A stretch of DNA of 64,000 nucleotides from Desulfuromonadales bacterium (lineage in GTDB: Bacteria; Desulfobacterota; Desulfuromonadia; Desulfuromonadales; JAGXHI01). The notes under the pieces are model-generated. The model did no database searches, had not been told where the DNA came from, and saw only the letters and a list, made by a program, of their open reading frames with translations. Position numbers and translations under genes: made by a program. Shown piece after piece: positions 1 to 8,841 of this stretch. Positions within the stretch are counted from its first letter, which is position 1, and each line of letters begins with the position of its first letter. Location of the stretch: positions 1 through 64,000 of the forward strand of contig JAGXHI010000029.1 of the NCBI GenBank assembly GCA_024636295.1, in the 5' to 3' direction.

Positions 1-74
1 ATGTCAAAGAACAGAGGTTAAAGCTCTATCTGGACAAAACCCAGGTCGAGGAATTTGATTACAAACTCAGATAA
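1..74 (+). CDS. C-terminal tail of an unidentified protein, cut by the window edge
   Basis: Reading from base 3, the frame is open to a TAA at 72-74 and encodes about 23 residues rich in Lys, Glu and Leu (ending DYKLR). The repeat block starting three bases later looks like an insertion-sequence end, so this could be the end of a transposase or helper gene. I do not recognise the sequence and the assignment rests only on position. Confidence 0.3.
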   Translation, partial: VKEQRLKLYLDKTQVEEFDYKLR

Positions 75-76
75 CC

Positions 77-138
77 GTGTTGAGTGTCAGCGATGTCGTG
101 GCACTAAAATCCGTTAGCGATGTACTGGCACTCAACAC
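77..138. repeat. Inverted plus direct repeat block, probable insertion-sequence end
   Basis: The outer arms GTGTTGAGTGTCAG (77-90) and CTGGCACTCAACAC (125-138) are inverted copies with one mismatch. Inside, AGCGATGT-N2-TGGCACT occurs twice as a direct repeat with a 27-base period (89-105 and 116-132). Repeated motifs at an end finishing in CA are typical of IS21-family elements. That family call is inference from layout; no transposase gene is visible in the window. Confidence 0.45.
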
Positions 139-141
139 TTA

Positions 142-167
142 CGGGCTTTGTTCAGCCCGCTTTTTTT
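142..167 (+). terminator. Rho-independent terminator upstream of prfC
   Basis: Stem CGGGCT/AGCCCG with a six-base loop, followed after one base by seven T residues. It would stop transcription coming from the left edge, so prfC probably has its own promoter in the short stretch up to 260. Confidence 0.8.
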
Positions 168-259
168 GTGTTTGCGTTACCAGTCCGCACACCATTCAAA
201 ATCCCGCCCATTTCGAATTCCGGTCAGGGGAAAAGATAAATTTTTTGAGGTTGCACACT

Positions 260-1846
<1,587 letters not shown>

Positions 1847-1906
1847 TCTTCGGATTCATATCGCCGGACGAGGGACAAGGGGAATGTTCTAGGCATGCTG
1901 TTGACC

Positions 1907-4042
1907 CTACGCGTCCTGTTCTTTCTTTTCCTCCGAGAATACCGGAAGACTGAAGTAGAAGGTGCTTCCTTTACCCAGTGTGCTTTCCACCCAGACTCGC
2001 CCGTGGTGGGCGTGAATCACTTCGCGAACGAGGGCAAGGCCGAGTCCGATGCCTCCCGGGATGCGCCGGACGCTGTCATCCACCCGGTAGAAACGGTTGA
2101 AGATTTTCTGCATGGCCTGGGCGGGAATTCCGATCCCCTGGTCCTGTATCCTGAATATCACACTGCCGTTTTCGGCTCGGGCCCCCATCTGGATGGGTCC
2201 GCCTTCGGGGGAGTATTTGATGGCATTGGAGATGAAATTTTTAAGCACCTGCTGCAGTCGCCTCTGGTCTCCGCGCACCCTCGGCAGGTCTTTGGGACAT
2301 TCAAGGATAATCTTGTGCTTTCGGGAGGCGACCGAAAAGAAATGGGCCGCCTCCTGAAGGAGTTTTTCGGGGGAAAGGGGCTCGAAGTGATAGGTCTCGA
2401 GCTGGGCCTGAAGCCTCTGCAGGTCGAGAAAATTACTGATCAGATCATTGAGCCGTTCCGTTTCCTTGCGGACTGTAAGGAGGAAGTCCCGCTGTTTGTC
2501 CCGGCTGACCTCGTTCTCCAGAAGAAACTCGATGAATCCCAGCATTGCAGTCAGTGGGGTGCGCATCTCGTGACTGACCGCCGAGATCATCTCGTCTTTC
2601 ATCGACTCAACCCTCTTCTGTTCGGTAATGTCCTGGGCTATGAAGACCCCTCCCCAGAATTCGAGTCCGCCCGCCGGCAGAGGATAGACTGAGATATGGA
2701 AGTAGCGGTCTGATCGGGGTTCATAGATCTCCCCGAACTCCGGCTGCCTGGAAGTCATCATGCGATCGAAGGCGGCATTTTCCTCCTTTTCGGAAAATCC
2801 GAACAGATCGTGCCATTTCGCCTCCCCTTGCTTTTTGGGGGACATGGCGTTCAGACAGGAGGCGGCTGTCGGATTCATTTTCACTATTTCTCCCTGCTTG
2901 TTCAGAATCACCACCATATCCGTTATAGCCTCGAAGGTTAGGGACCACTTCTCTTCGCTTCGCCTCAGTCCCTCTTCGGCACGCTTTCGCTCCTGAACCT
3001 CCTGCTGCAGGTTCTTGTTGGCTTTTTCCAGTTCGTCCGAATAATAGACGAGCTTTCCGGTCAGGGGTCCAAGAAGGAGAAACACACCTATCCCGCCGCT
3101 GGAAGCGAGAAGGATAACGGTCCCCGCGATGGAAAAAAGAAGACGATAAACCCGGGCGTAGAGTTCACCTTCGTCCATGGTGACAAGCAGACCCCAATCG
3201 GTTCCGGCTACCGGAGCGAATGCAACGATATCCGGTTGCCCGGGTTCCTTATCCCGGGAGCGAAGCAGACCGGTTTCTTCGTTCTTTGCTTTTTGCAGCG
3301 CCCTCTGGAGGAGAGGTTTGTTGATGATGCGGTTGTAGATCTCCCGTTCACCTCTTCGGCCTGGAAAGAAGATCCTGGCCTGTCTGTTCGCCGTGCCGAG
3401 AAGGGAATCGCCGCTTTCCCTGAGATTGGTCTGGTCCCAGATGATGCGCTGCAATTGATACGTGGTGAACAGGAAAATGTCCGTCCCCTGCCAGCTGCCG
3501 TCTTCTGAAACGACGGGCGAGCCGACCACGAGGTAGAGTCGATTGTCGATGACGCACGGGTTGGAAATTTCGATTTTCCGGTACTCCGGTTCGGGAATGA
3601 TCCAGTATCCGGGTGGAATAAACACTCCCGTTTCCGTCACCGGATTGCGCCGGGCGTCGAGTCGAATGATGCCGACGAGTTCTTCCGAACTGCTCAGTGC
3701 ATCCTTCAGCCTTTTCCCCGTCTCCTCCTCCAGGTCCGCAAGCTCCAGTTCTCCGGCGTTGTAGACCTCCAGGAGGGCTCGCAGATAGGTCTGATTCGAA
3801 ATCGGCTGGGCGATGCTCCGGACCCGTGCCAGGTACTCTTCGACCGCAAGGGTTCGAATTTTGGCGGCATGCAGGAGATTGATTTCTTCTGAGGTTTTAA
3901 GACGGTTCACCAGGGGCAGGATGCTGATGAGGGAAATCAACAGAAGGGCTGCCAGGGTATAGAGGACGGAGTAGAGGACGATTTTTTTTCGGAGGGCCTC
4001 CAGTTTTCTTTTCGTCGATGTCATCGGGCCGCGTTGTCTCAT
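1907..4042 (-). CDS. Orphan membrane sensor histidine kinase (Cache-like, PAS, HisKA, HATPase)
   Basis: Predicted inner-membrane sensor kinase of 711 residues. Order: TM1 (about 21-43), extracytoplasmic domain of the double-Cache type (45-298), TM2 (299-328), coiled coil (333-365), PAS (363-475), HisKA with phospho-acceptor His491 in VSHEMRTPL, then HATPase with N-box NFISNAIKY (602-610), G1 DQGIGIP and G2 GGIGLGLA. The ATG at 4042 follows GAGGA; an ATG at 4024 is the alternative. Possible promoter TTGCGC-16-TATCGT lies just upstream on the same strand. No response regulator is adjacent, so its partner is unknown. The Cache call is from layout rather than a specific motif. Confidence 0.93.
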   Translation of the reverse strand: MRQRGPMTSTKRKLEALRKKIVLYSVLYTLAALLLISLISILPLVNRLKTSEEINLLHAAKIRTLAVEEYLARVRSIAQPISNQTYLRALLEVYNAGELELADLEEETGKRLKDALSSSEELVGIIRLDARRNPVTETGVFIPPGYWIIPEPEYRKIEISNPCVIDNRLYLVVGSPVVSEDGSWQGTDIFLFTTYQLQRIIWDQTNLRESGDSLLGTANRQARIFFPGRRGEREIYNRIINKPLLQRALQKAKNEETGLLRSRDKEPGQPDIVAFAPVAGTDWGLLVTMDEGELYARVYRLLFSIAGTVILLASSGGIGVFLLLGPLTGKLVYYSDELEKANKNLQQEVQERKRAEEGLRRSEEKWSLTFEAITDMVVILNKQGEIVKMNPTAASCLNAMSPKKQGEAKWHDLFGFSEKEENAAFDRMMTSRQPEFGEIYEPRSDRYFHISVYPLPAGGLEFWGGVFIAQDITEQKRVESMKDEMISAVSHEMRTPLTAMLGFIEFLLENEVSRDKQRDFLLTVRKETERLNDLISNFLDLQRLQAQLETYHFEPLSPEKLLQEAAHFFSVASRKHKIILECPKDLPRVRGDQRRLQQVLKNFISNAIKYSPEGGPIQMGARAENGSVIFRIQDQGIGIPAQAMQKIFNRFYRVDDSVRRIPGGIGLGLALVREVIHAHHGRVWVESTLGKGSTFYFSLPVFSEEKKEQDA

Positions 4043-4208
4043 CCATTCCTCGAATCGGATTTCCGTTTCCCTCCAGGACTTCAGAAACGATAACAGACAA
4101 CGGGTCCCGCGCAACGAAAAATCCTCTAAAATAGAAGAATTGCAGTGAGTTAGAGAAATTCCAGACTCAAAAGAGGGAGATATCCGCTTCCGCGGAAGGG
4201 CGGAATGG

Positions 4209-4237
4209 TTGCACGAAAACGGTCCCTGACACATAAT
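4209..4237 (+). promoter_or_regulatory. Sigma-70-type promoter for asnS
   Basis: TTGCAC (4209-4214), 17-base spacer, CATAAT (4232-4237), ending 24 bases before the asnS start codon. The fit is by eye only. Confidence 0.6.
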
Positions 4238-4261
4238 GGTTAAAAATTCGGGAAGGAGAGC

Positions 4262-5674
4262 ATGAAGATGGAAAACAGCGCCGATGCGCCGGCGGAAAGG
4301 ATCAGGATCGTGAATCTTCTGGCCAGCAGTGAGCCTCTGGAGGGGGTTCGCGCGGCGGGATGGGTCCGGACGACCCGGCGGGGCAAGGAGGTGGCCTTCA
4401 TCAATCTGAACGACGGCTCCTGTTTCGCGTCACTTCAGGTAGTTCTGGAGCCCGATCTCCCGGGGTTTGAAAAAATATCCCGGGTGGGCACAGGCGCCTG
4501 CCTGGCGGTGAAGGGAGATCTGATCCCTTCTCCGGCTTCGGGCCAGAACTGGGAACTCAAGGCTCGGGAAGTGACGATCCTCGGCGATGCCGATGCCGAG
4601 TATCCTCTTCAGAAAAAGAGGCATTCCTTCGAGTTTCTTCGCACGATCGCACACCTCCGCCCGCGGTCCAATACGTTCGGCGCCGTTTTCCGGATTCGAA
4701 GCGCTTTGTCCTTTGCCGTCCACCAGTTTTTCCGGGATCGCGGCTTCCTTTATGTCCATACCCCTATTATCACCGCGAATGACTGCGAAGGGGCGGGCGA
4801 ACTGTTTCGTGTGACCACATTCGATGCGGAGAATCCGTCCAGAAGGGAGAACCGGATCGACTGGTCGAAGGATTTTTTCGGAGAACGTACCGGTCTGACC
4901 GTCAGTGGGCAACTGGAGGGAGAGGCATTTGCCACAGCCTTTTCAGACATCTACACTTTCGGCCCGACCTTCCGCGCCGAAAACTCGAATACCAGCCGCC
5001 ATGCCAGCGAGTTCTGGATGATCGAGCCGGAAATGGCCTTCGCCGATCTGGCGGCCGACTGCCGACTTGCCGAGGATTTTCTTCGGTACCTCGTCACCTT
5101 CGTTCTGGAAAATTGCACCGAAGATCTGAAATTCTTTAATGACCACATCGAAAAAGGCCTGATTGAGAAACTGGAGACCCTGGCCGGAGCCCAGTTCAGG
5201 ACCTTGACCTACACCGAGGCGGTTAAGGCCCTGAGCAGTGCGGGCCGGGATTTTGAATTTGTGGTGGAATGGGGATTGGATCTTCAATCCGAGCATGAAC
5301 GCTGGCTGACCGAATCCTATGTGGGCGGCCCGGCATTCATCATCGATTATCCCGCAGCCATCAAGGCTTTTTACATGCGGTTGAACCGAGATGAGCGGAC
5401 GGTATCCGCAATGGATCTGCTGGTTCCCCGGGTGGGGGAGATCATTGGCGGAAGTCAGCGCGAAGAGCGGCCGGAGGTATTATCCCGGCGGATGCGCGAG
5501 GCGGGCATCGAACCGGAGAGTCTCTGGTGGTATATGGATCTCAGACGATGGGGGAGCTGCCCTCATGCGGGATTCGGCCTGGGATTCGAGCGATTCTTGA
5601 TGTATGTTACCGGAATGGAGAATATCCGCGACGTGATTCCTTTTCCCCGCACACCGGGAAATGCCGCGTTTTGA
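4262..5674 (+). CDS. asnS: Asparaginyl-tRNA synthetase
   Basis: Class II aminoacyl-tRNA synthetase charging tRNA-Asn; 470 residues, normal for bacterial AsnRS. An N-terminal OB-fold anticodon-binding domain (about 15-115) precedes the catalytic core. Motif 2 contains FRAENSNTSRHASEFW and motif 3 GFGLGFERFLMYV. The Asn-type sequence around motif 2 separates it from AspRS. The ATG at 4262 has AAGGAGA four bases upstream. The stop overlaps the TTG start of the next gene by three bases, so translation may be coupled. Confidence 0.97.
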   Translation: MKMENSADAPAERIRIVNLLASSEPLEGVRAAGWVRTTRRGKEVAFINLNDGSCFASLQVVLEPDLPGFEKISRVGTGACLAVKGDLIPSPASGQNWELKAREVTILGDADAEYPLQKKRHSFEFLRTIAHLRPRSNTFGAVFRIRSALSFAVHQFFRDRGFLYVHTPIITANDCEGAGELFRVTTFDAENPSRRENRIDWSKDFFGERTGLTVSGQLEGEAFATAFSDIYTFGPTFRAENSNTSRHASEFWMIEPEMAFADLAADCRLAEDFLRYLVTFVLENCTEDLKFFNDHIEKGLIEKLETLAGAQFRTLTYTEAVKALSSAGRDFEFVVEWGLDLQSEHERWLTESYVGGPAFIIDYPAAIKAFYMRLNRDERTVSAMDLLVPRVGEIIGGSQREERPEVLSRRMREAGIEPESLWWYMDLRRWGSCPHAGFGLGFERFLMYVTGMENIRDVIPFPRTPGNAAF

Positions 5675-6564
5675 AAGCCCCGACACAATTTAAAAGATCA
5701 GATGCGCCGCCGCTCAGATCGCTCCTGGAAGAGCTCACGATACTGCGCGGCCCCGATTTTCTGGCCAATGACCCTCTGGAGTTTCCCCGCCGTTACCGGG
5801 ACTCACGGGACCGGGAGGTAGCCGCATTTTTCAGCGCCGTTCTTGCATATGGGCGGGTCTCCATCGTCCGGCGCAATCTCGAAGATCTTTTCCTCCGGAT
5901 GCCTGAAGGGCCTTACGAGTTCGTGCGCAGCTTCGATCCTTGCCATGATGCCCGGCGATTCGAAGGCTTTCGCCACCGCTTCAATTCGGCCGGAGATATG
6001 GCCTGCCTCTGCTGGATTCTGCGGCACATGCTGGAGGAGGAGGGGAGCCTGGAATCCTTTTTTCTCCGGGGCGACGGGGGCCGCGGAGATATCGGCGAGG
6101 CGCTCGCGTCTTTTTCACAACGGGCTCTTGCCGTAGACCTGCGCCCCGCGTCCGATGTTCCTGGAATCTCCCCAGCCGCCTACGTCTACTACTTCTTCCC
6201 TTCGCCCTCCAAAGGCAGCGCCTGCAAGCGTCTCTGCATGTTTCTGCGCTGGGTTGCCCGGACCGATGACGGAGTGGATCTGGGCTTGTGGGGGAACGTT
6301 TCGCCCGGTCGTCTGGTGATTCCCCTCGACACGCATACGGCAAGAATTTCCCGGCTTCTGGGCCTCACCCGAAGGGCGACCGCCGACTGGAAGATGGCTC
6401 TGGAGGTCACCGAGGCTCTGAAGGCGCTCGATTCCGAAGATCCCGTGCGATTCGACTTCGCCCTGTCCCACCTGGGCATTAGCGGCGGCTGCACGGGAAA
6501 ACGGAGCAGGGCATGCGGATTGTGTGCGATAGGAGGAATCTGTTCGGGAAATGGAAAGAAGTAA
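5671..6564 (+). CDS. TIGR02757/DUF2400 family protein
   Basis: Conserved protein of unknown function, 297 residues. I place the start at TTG 5671, overlapping the asnS stop, because no in-frame ATG lies near the conserved N-terminus; the frame stays open further up inside asnS. The C-terminal third carries PLDTH (Asp220) and a four-cysteine cluster C274-x7-C282-x2-C285-x5-C291. That order and spacing resemble the catalytic Asp and [4Fe-4S] loop of endonuclease III, but the helix-hairpin-helix and lysine of that family are not evident. Family name is recalled; DNA-repair-like function is speculation. Confidence 0.8.
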   Translation: MKAPTQFKRSDAPPLRSLLEELTILRGPDFLANDPLEFPRRYRDSRDREVAAFFSAVLAYGRVSIVRRNLEDLFLRMPEGPYEFVRSFDPCHDARRFEGFRHRFNSAGDMACLCWILRHMLEEEGSLESFFLRGDGGRGDIGEALASFSQRALAVDLRPASDVPGISPAAYVYYFFPSPSKGSACKRLCMFLRWVARTDDGVDLGLWGNVSPGRLVIPLDTHTARISRLLGLTRRATADWKMALEVTEALKALDSEDPVRFDFALSHLGISGGCTGKRSRACGLCAIGGICSGNGKK

Positions 6565-6567
6565 AGG

Positions 6568-6629
6568 CGGTTTTAAGTTTTAGTATTCAATCTAATCCGA
6601 ACCTCAAACCTGCCTTCAAACCTTGATCC
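6568..6629. repeat. Degenerate seven-base tandem repeats
   Basis: GTTTTAA GTTTTAG TATTCAA, then further on AACCTCA AACCTGC, reads as imperfect heptads between two convergent genes. The 15-mer CGGTTTTAAGTTTTA (6568-6582) recurs exactly at 47124-47138. Confidence 0.6.
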
Positions 6630-6885
6630 TTTGCTTCTTGCAGTAGGCTCGGACGACAATTTCGGCCTGATGGAGCCGGGAGAGCTTCATGTTCTTGGCC
6701 TTGATAGCCATGAGATCTTCCAGCGGAACCTGCTGTGCGCGCAACTCCCGGGTCACCATGGAGAGAGAGGACAGGATGATTTTGAGTTCGGCGGGCGTAT
6801 ATTGTCGAAGCGCGGGAGGGGAAAGAAGGAAAAATCCATCTGCCACATCCTGTGCCAGTTTCTTGGGACTTCCGGAAAGGGCCAT
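6616..6885 (-). CDS. Small conserved-looking protein of unknown function
   Basis: An 89-residue basic protein, start ATG 6885 with GGAG eight bases upstream (MALSGSPKK). It is predicted helical, with a C-terminal patch KKQRIKV, and has no membrane segment or recognised motif. The frame is open upstream through the preceding zinc-ribbon gene, and a TTG at the TTGA overlap (about 6936) is an alternative start. It follows that gene closely, so the two are probably one transcript. I do not recognise the family. Confidence 0.6.
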   Translation of the reverse strand: MALSGSPKKLAQDVADGFFLLSPPALRQYTPAELKIILSSLSMVTRELRAQQVPLEDLMAIKAKNMKLSRLHQAEIVVRAYCKKQRIKV

Positions 6886-6932
6886 GCCTGTTTCTCCAGC
6901 GATTCCCGTGCGCAGGACAGGAAGAAAATGAT

Positions 6933-7109
6933 TCAATCCTCCCAGTCTTCCTGATCCCTGAAGGTGATCGTCCGTTTCGGGTCCGAAGAAGGAGTAGCGC
7001 CGCAGCGTGGACAGACGGGCTCTCCGCCGTCCTCCGAGAGGACCTCGTTGTAATCCAGTTCCCTTGGAGAACCGGTGCAGTTGCAGAACCATTTGCGGTA
7101 GACGGTCAT
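6933..7109 (-). CDS. Small zinc-ribbon-like protein
   Basis: 58 residues, start ATG 7109 after CCAGGAGAGGG. Two cysteine pairs, CNC near residue 9 and CPRC near residue 35, could form a zinc knuckle; the C-terminus is acidic (DQEDWED). Lies 88 bases downstream of trpS on the same strand and ahead of the 6616-6885 gene, so possibly read through from trpS. Function unknown; it could be a regulator or a metal-binding accessory protein. Confidence 0.65.
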   Translation of the reverse strand: MTVYRKWFCNCTGSPRELDYNEVLSEDGGEPVCPRCGATPSSDPKRTITFRDQEDWED

Positions 7110-7197
7110 ACCCTCTCCTGGAGAAAAGTCAGAGGCTGATGGGTCTGAAATCTCACATGAAAAGTATGACAGGCTCCTGCCGGAGCGCAACCCTTTC

Positions 7198-8163
7198 TCA
7201 ATAGGCCAATCCGGTCTTCTTTCGTATCCTGCGCATTATCTTTGCAGCCGAATGTCGCGCTTTTTCCGCGCCGTTTGCAAGGATGGTGCGGATCTTTTCC
7301 TGATCGGACAGAAGGTCTTCGCGCCGTTTGGCAAAAGGGGCGAAGAACTCCCGAATGGTTTCGAAAAGCTCCTGCTTCACTACTCCATAGCTGAGGCCGC
7401 CGGCGAGATATCGCCTTCGAAGCGCATCTTCCTGCTCCTTGTCCAGAAAGAGCCGATATATCTGAAAGATATTGCATTTATCGGGATCCTTGGGCTCCTC
7501 CACGGGCGTGGGGTCGGTCACGATGCGCATTACCTGCTTGCGCAGGGCTTTTTCCTCGAGGAAAAGATCGATGCTGTTCCCGTAGCTTTTGCTCATTTTT
7601 CGACCGTCCAGACCGGGGACAGTAGCGACGCTCTCATCGATATCCGGCTCGGGGATGGTAAAAATCTCACCATATTCGTTGTTGATCTTCAGGGCGATGT
7701 CCCGTGCGACTTCCAGGTGCTGCTTTTGATCTTTTCCGACAGGGACGATATCACTCTGAAAGAGGAGGATATCCGCGGCCATCAGAACCGGATAGGCGAA
7801 AAGGCCGTGATTCGGCTTGATCCCCTGGGCGACCTTATCCTTGTAGCTGTGGCAGCGTTCCAGAAGCCCCATGGGGGTGAAATTCGAAAGGATCCAAGAG
7901 AGTTCCTGGACTTCCGGCAGGTCGGACTGCACCCAGAAAGTGCTCTTTTCCGGATCAAGTCCCAGGGCGAGGAAATTCGCCGCCGCCTCCATCGTTCCTC
8001 GGGCGAGAGCCTTGCCGTCGGAGAGAGAGGTCTGGGCATGGTAGTTGGCGATGAAGCAGAAGAGTTCCTCGTTTTCCTGGTATTCGATCATCTTTTTCAT
8101 CATGCCGAAGTAATTGCCCAGGTGCAGGGAACCCGATGGCTGAATGCCGGACAGGACGCGCAT
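7198..8163 (-). CDS. trpS: Tryptophanyl-tRNA synthetase
   Basis: Class I aminoacyl-tRNA synthetase charging tRNA-Trp; 321 residues, the usual short bacterial form. The HIGH-type motif is PSGSLHLGNY (residues 9-18) and the KMSKS loop is KMSKSYGN at about residue 195. The ATG at 8163 follows AGAGGTTAAAACC. Upstream lie a perfect palindrome and a bidirectional terminator that separate it from the next gene on the same strand. Confidence 0.97.
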   Translation of the reverse strand: MRVLSGIQPSGSLHLGNYFGMMKKMIEYQENEELFCFIANYHAQTSLSDGKALARGTMEAAANFLALGLDPEKSTFWVQSDLPEVQELSWILSNFTPMGLLERCHSYKDKVAQGIKPNHGLFAYPVLMAADILLFQSDIVPVGKDQKQHLEVARDIALKINNEYGEIFTIPEPDIDESVATVPGLDGRKMSKSYGNSIDLFLEEKALRKQVMRIVTDPTPVEEPKDPDKCNIFQIYRLFLDKEQEDALRRRYLAGGLSYGVVKQELFETIREFFAPFAKRREDLLSDQEKIRTILANGAEKARHSAAKIMRRIRKKTGLAY

Positions 8164-8208
8164 GGTTTTAACCTCTTTTCTATCTTCTGGAATTTAATTT
8201 TGTCTTAT

Positions 8209-8258
8209 GGAGGCTGTCGGACTATCCATGAGTCGCCCCGGATAGTCCGACAGCCTCC
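8209..8258. repeat. 19-bp perfect inverted repeat with 12-base loop
   Basis: Arm GGAGGCTGTCGGACTATCC (8209-8227) is exactly complementary to 8240-8258. There is no T tract after it and it lies just upstream of trpS. It could be an extragenic palindrome, a joined pair of insertion-sequence ends or a leader hairpin. No second copy was noticed in this window. Confidence 0.8.
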
Positions 8259-8271
8259 TGGGGAAAACAAC

Positions 8272-8303
8272 AAAAAAGCCGCGGTGGAATCCGCGGCTTT
8301 TTT
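8272..8303. terminator. Bidirectional rho-independent terminator
   Basis: AAAAAAGCCGCGG, six-base loop, CCGCGGCTTTTTT: a 13-bp perfect stem with A/T tracts on both sides. On the minus strand it would end the transcript of the small gene at 8539-8763 before trpS. Confidence 0.9.
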
Positions 8304-8538
8304 ATGCCCTATCGATTTCCCGCCGCGGGGGGCGTCCGCGGCGCAGGAATGGTTCAGGGGCGCGCAGATCCCGGTTTAAGGGTCCTTCGCCACCATCGGT
8401 GGTCAGGAATCAATATCAGGCGAATACTTTTTTCATGGCCGAATAACCTAGCAGTTCCGGATGGTTTCGTCAACGGGAAAGTGGGGCTGGATCTGGAGGA
8501 CAGGCGCTTCTCAAAAGTAGCACGTCCTCCTCTGGCGC
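8304..8538. other. Non-coding stretch between small gene and terminator
   Basis: About 235 bases with no convincing reading frame, tRNA or promoter. GC-rich near 8325-8345. It would be the 3' untranslated part of the minus-strand gene at 8539-8763. Confidence 0.5.
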
Positions 8539-8763
8539 CTATTTGCATGGGGAGCCGTCCATTGCGGCGGCGAACTGGAGCAGCTGCTGCACATCGACAC
8601 CACTTTCCCGAACAATTCCCAGCATGACGGGGAAAAGCTGCATCATGAAATCCGGATCCTCCATGGCCTCTCGGGCGATGTCCGGCAGGATGCTGAGGAT
8701 GAGGCTCTTTTTCTCCTCGGAGGAGAGGGCCATGACGGCAATCTTAAGTTCTTCCGGAGACAT
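8539..8763 (-). CDS. Small helical protein of unknown function
   Basis: 74 residues starting at ATG 8763 (MSPEELK), with AAAAGGAT four bases before the start. The sequence is amphipathic and Met/Leu-rich with a central acidic stretch (EEKK, EDPD). No signal peptide, cysteine cluster or membrane helix is seen; one Cys near the C-terminus. Located 59 bases downstream of lon on the same strand, with heptad repeats between. Family not recognised. Confidence 0.6.
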   Translation of the reverse strand: MSPEELKIAVMALSSEEKKSLILSILPDIAREAMEDPDFMMQLFPVMLGIVRESGVDVQQLLQFAAAMDGSPCK

Positions 8764-8806
8764 GAAAATCCTTTTATTAAGGCCTGGGTGCAAGGCGGGG
8801 TTGAAA

Positions 8807-8841
8807 GTTCAAGGTTCAAGGTTCAGTCTTCAGTCTTCAGC
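8807..8841. repeat. Seven-base tandem repeats
   Basis: Five consecutive heptads: GTTCAAG, GTTCAAG, GTTCAGT, CTTCAGT, CTTCAGC. They overlap the 3' end of lon, whose stop codon lies inside the array. Confidence 0.8.
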
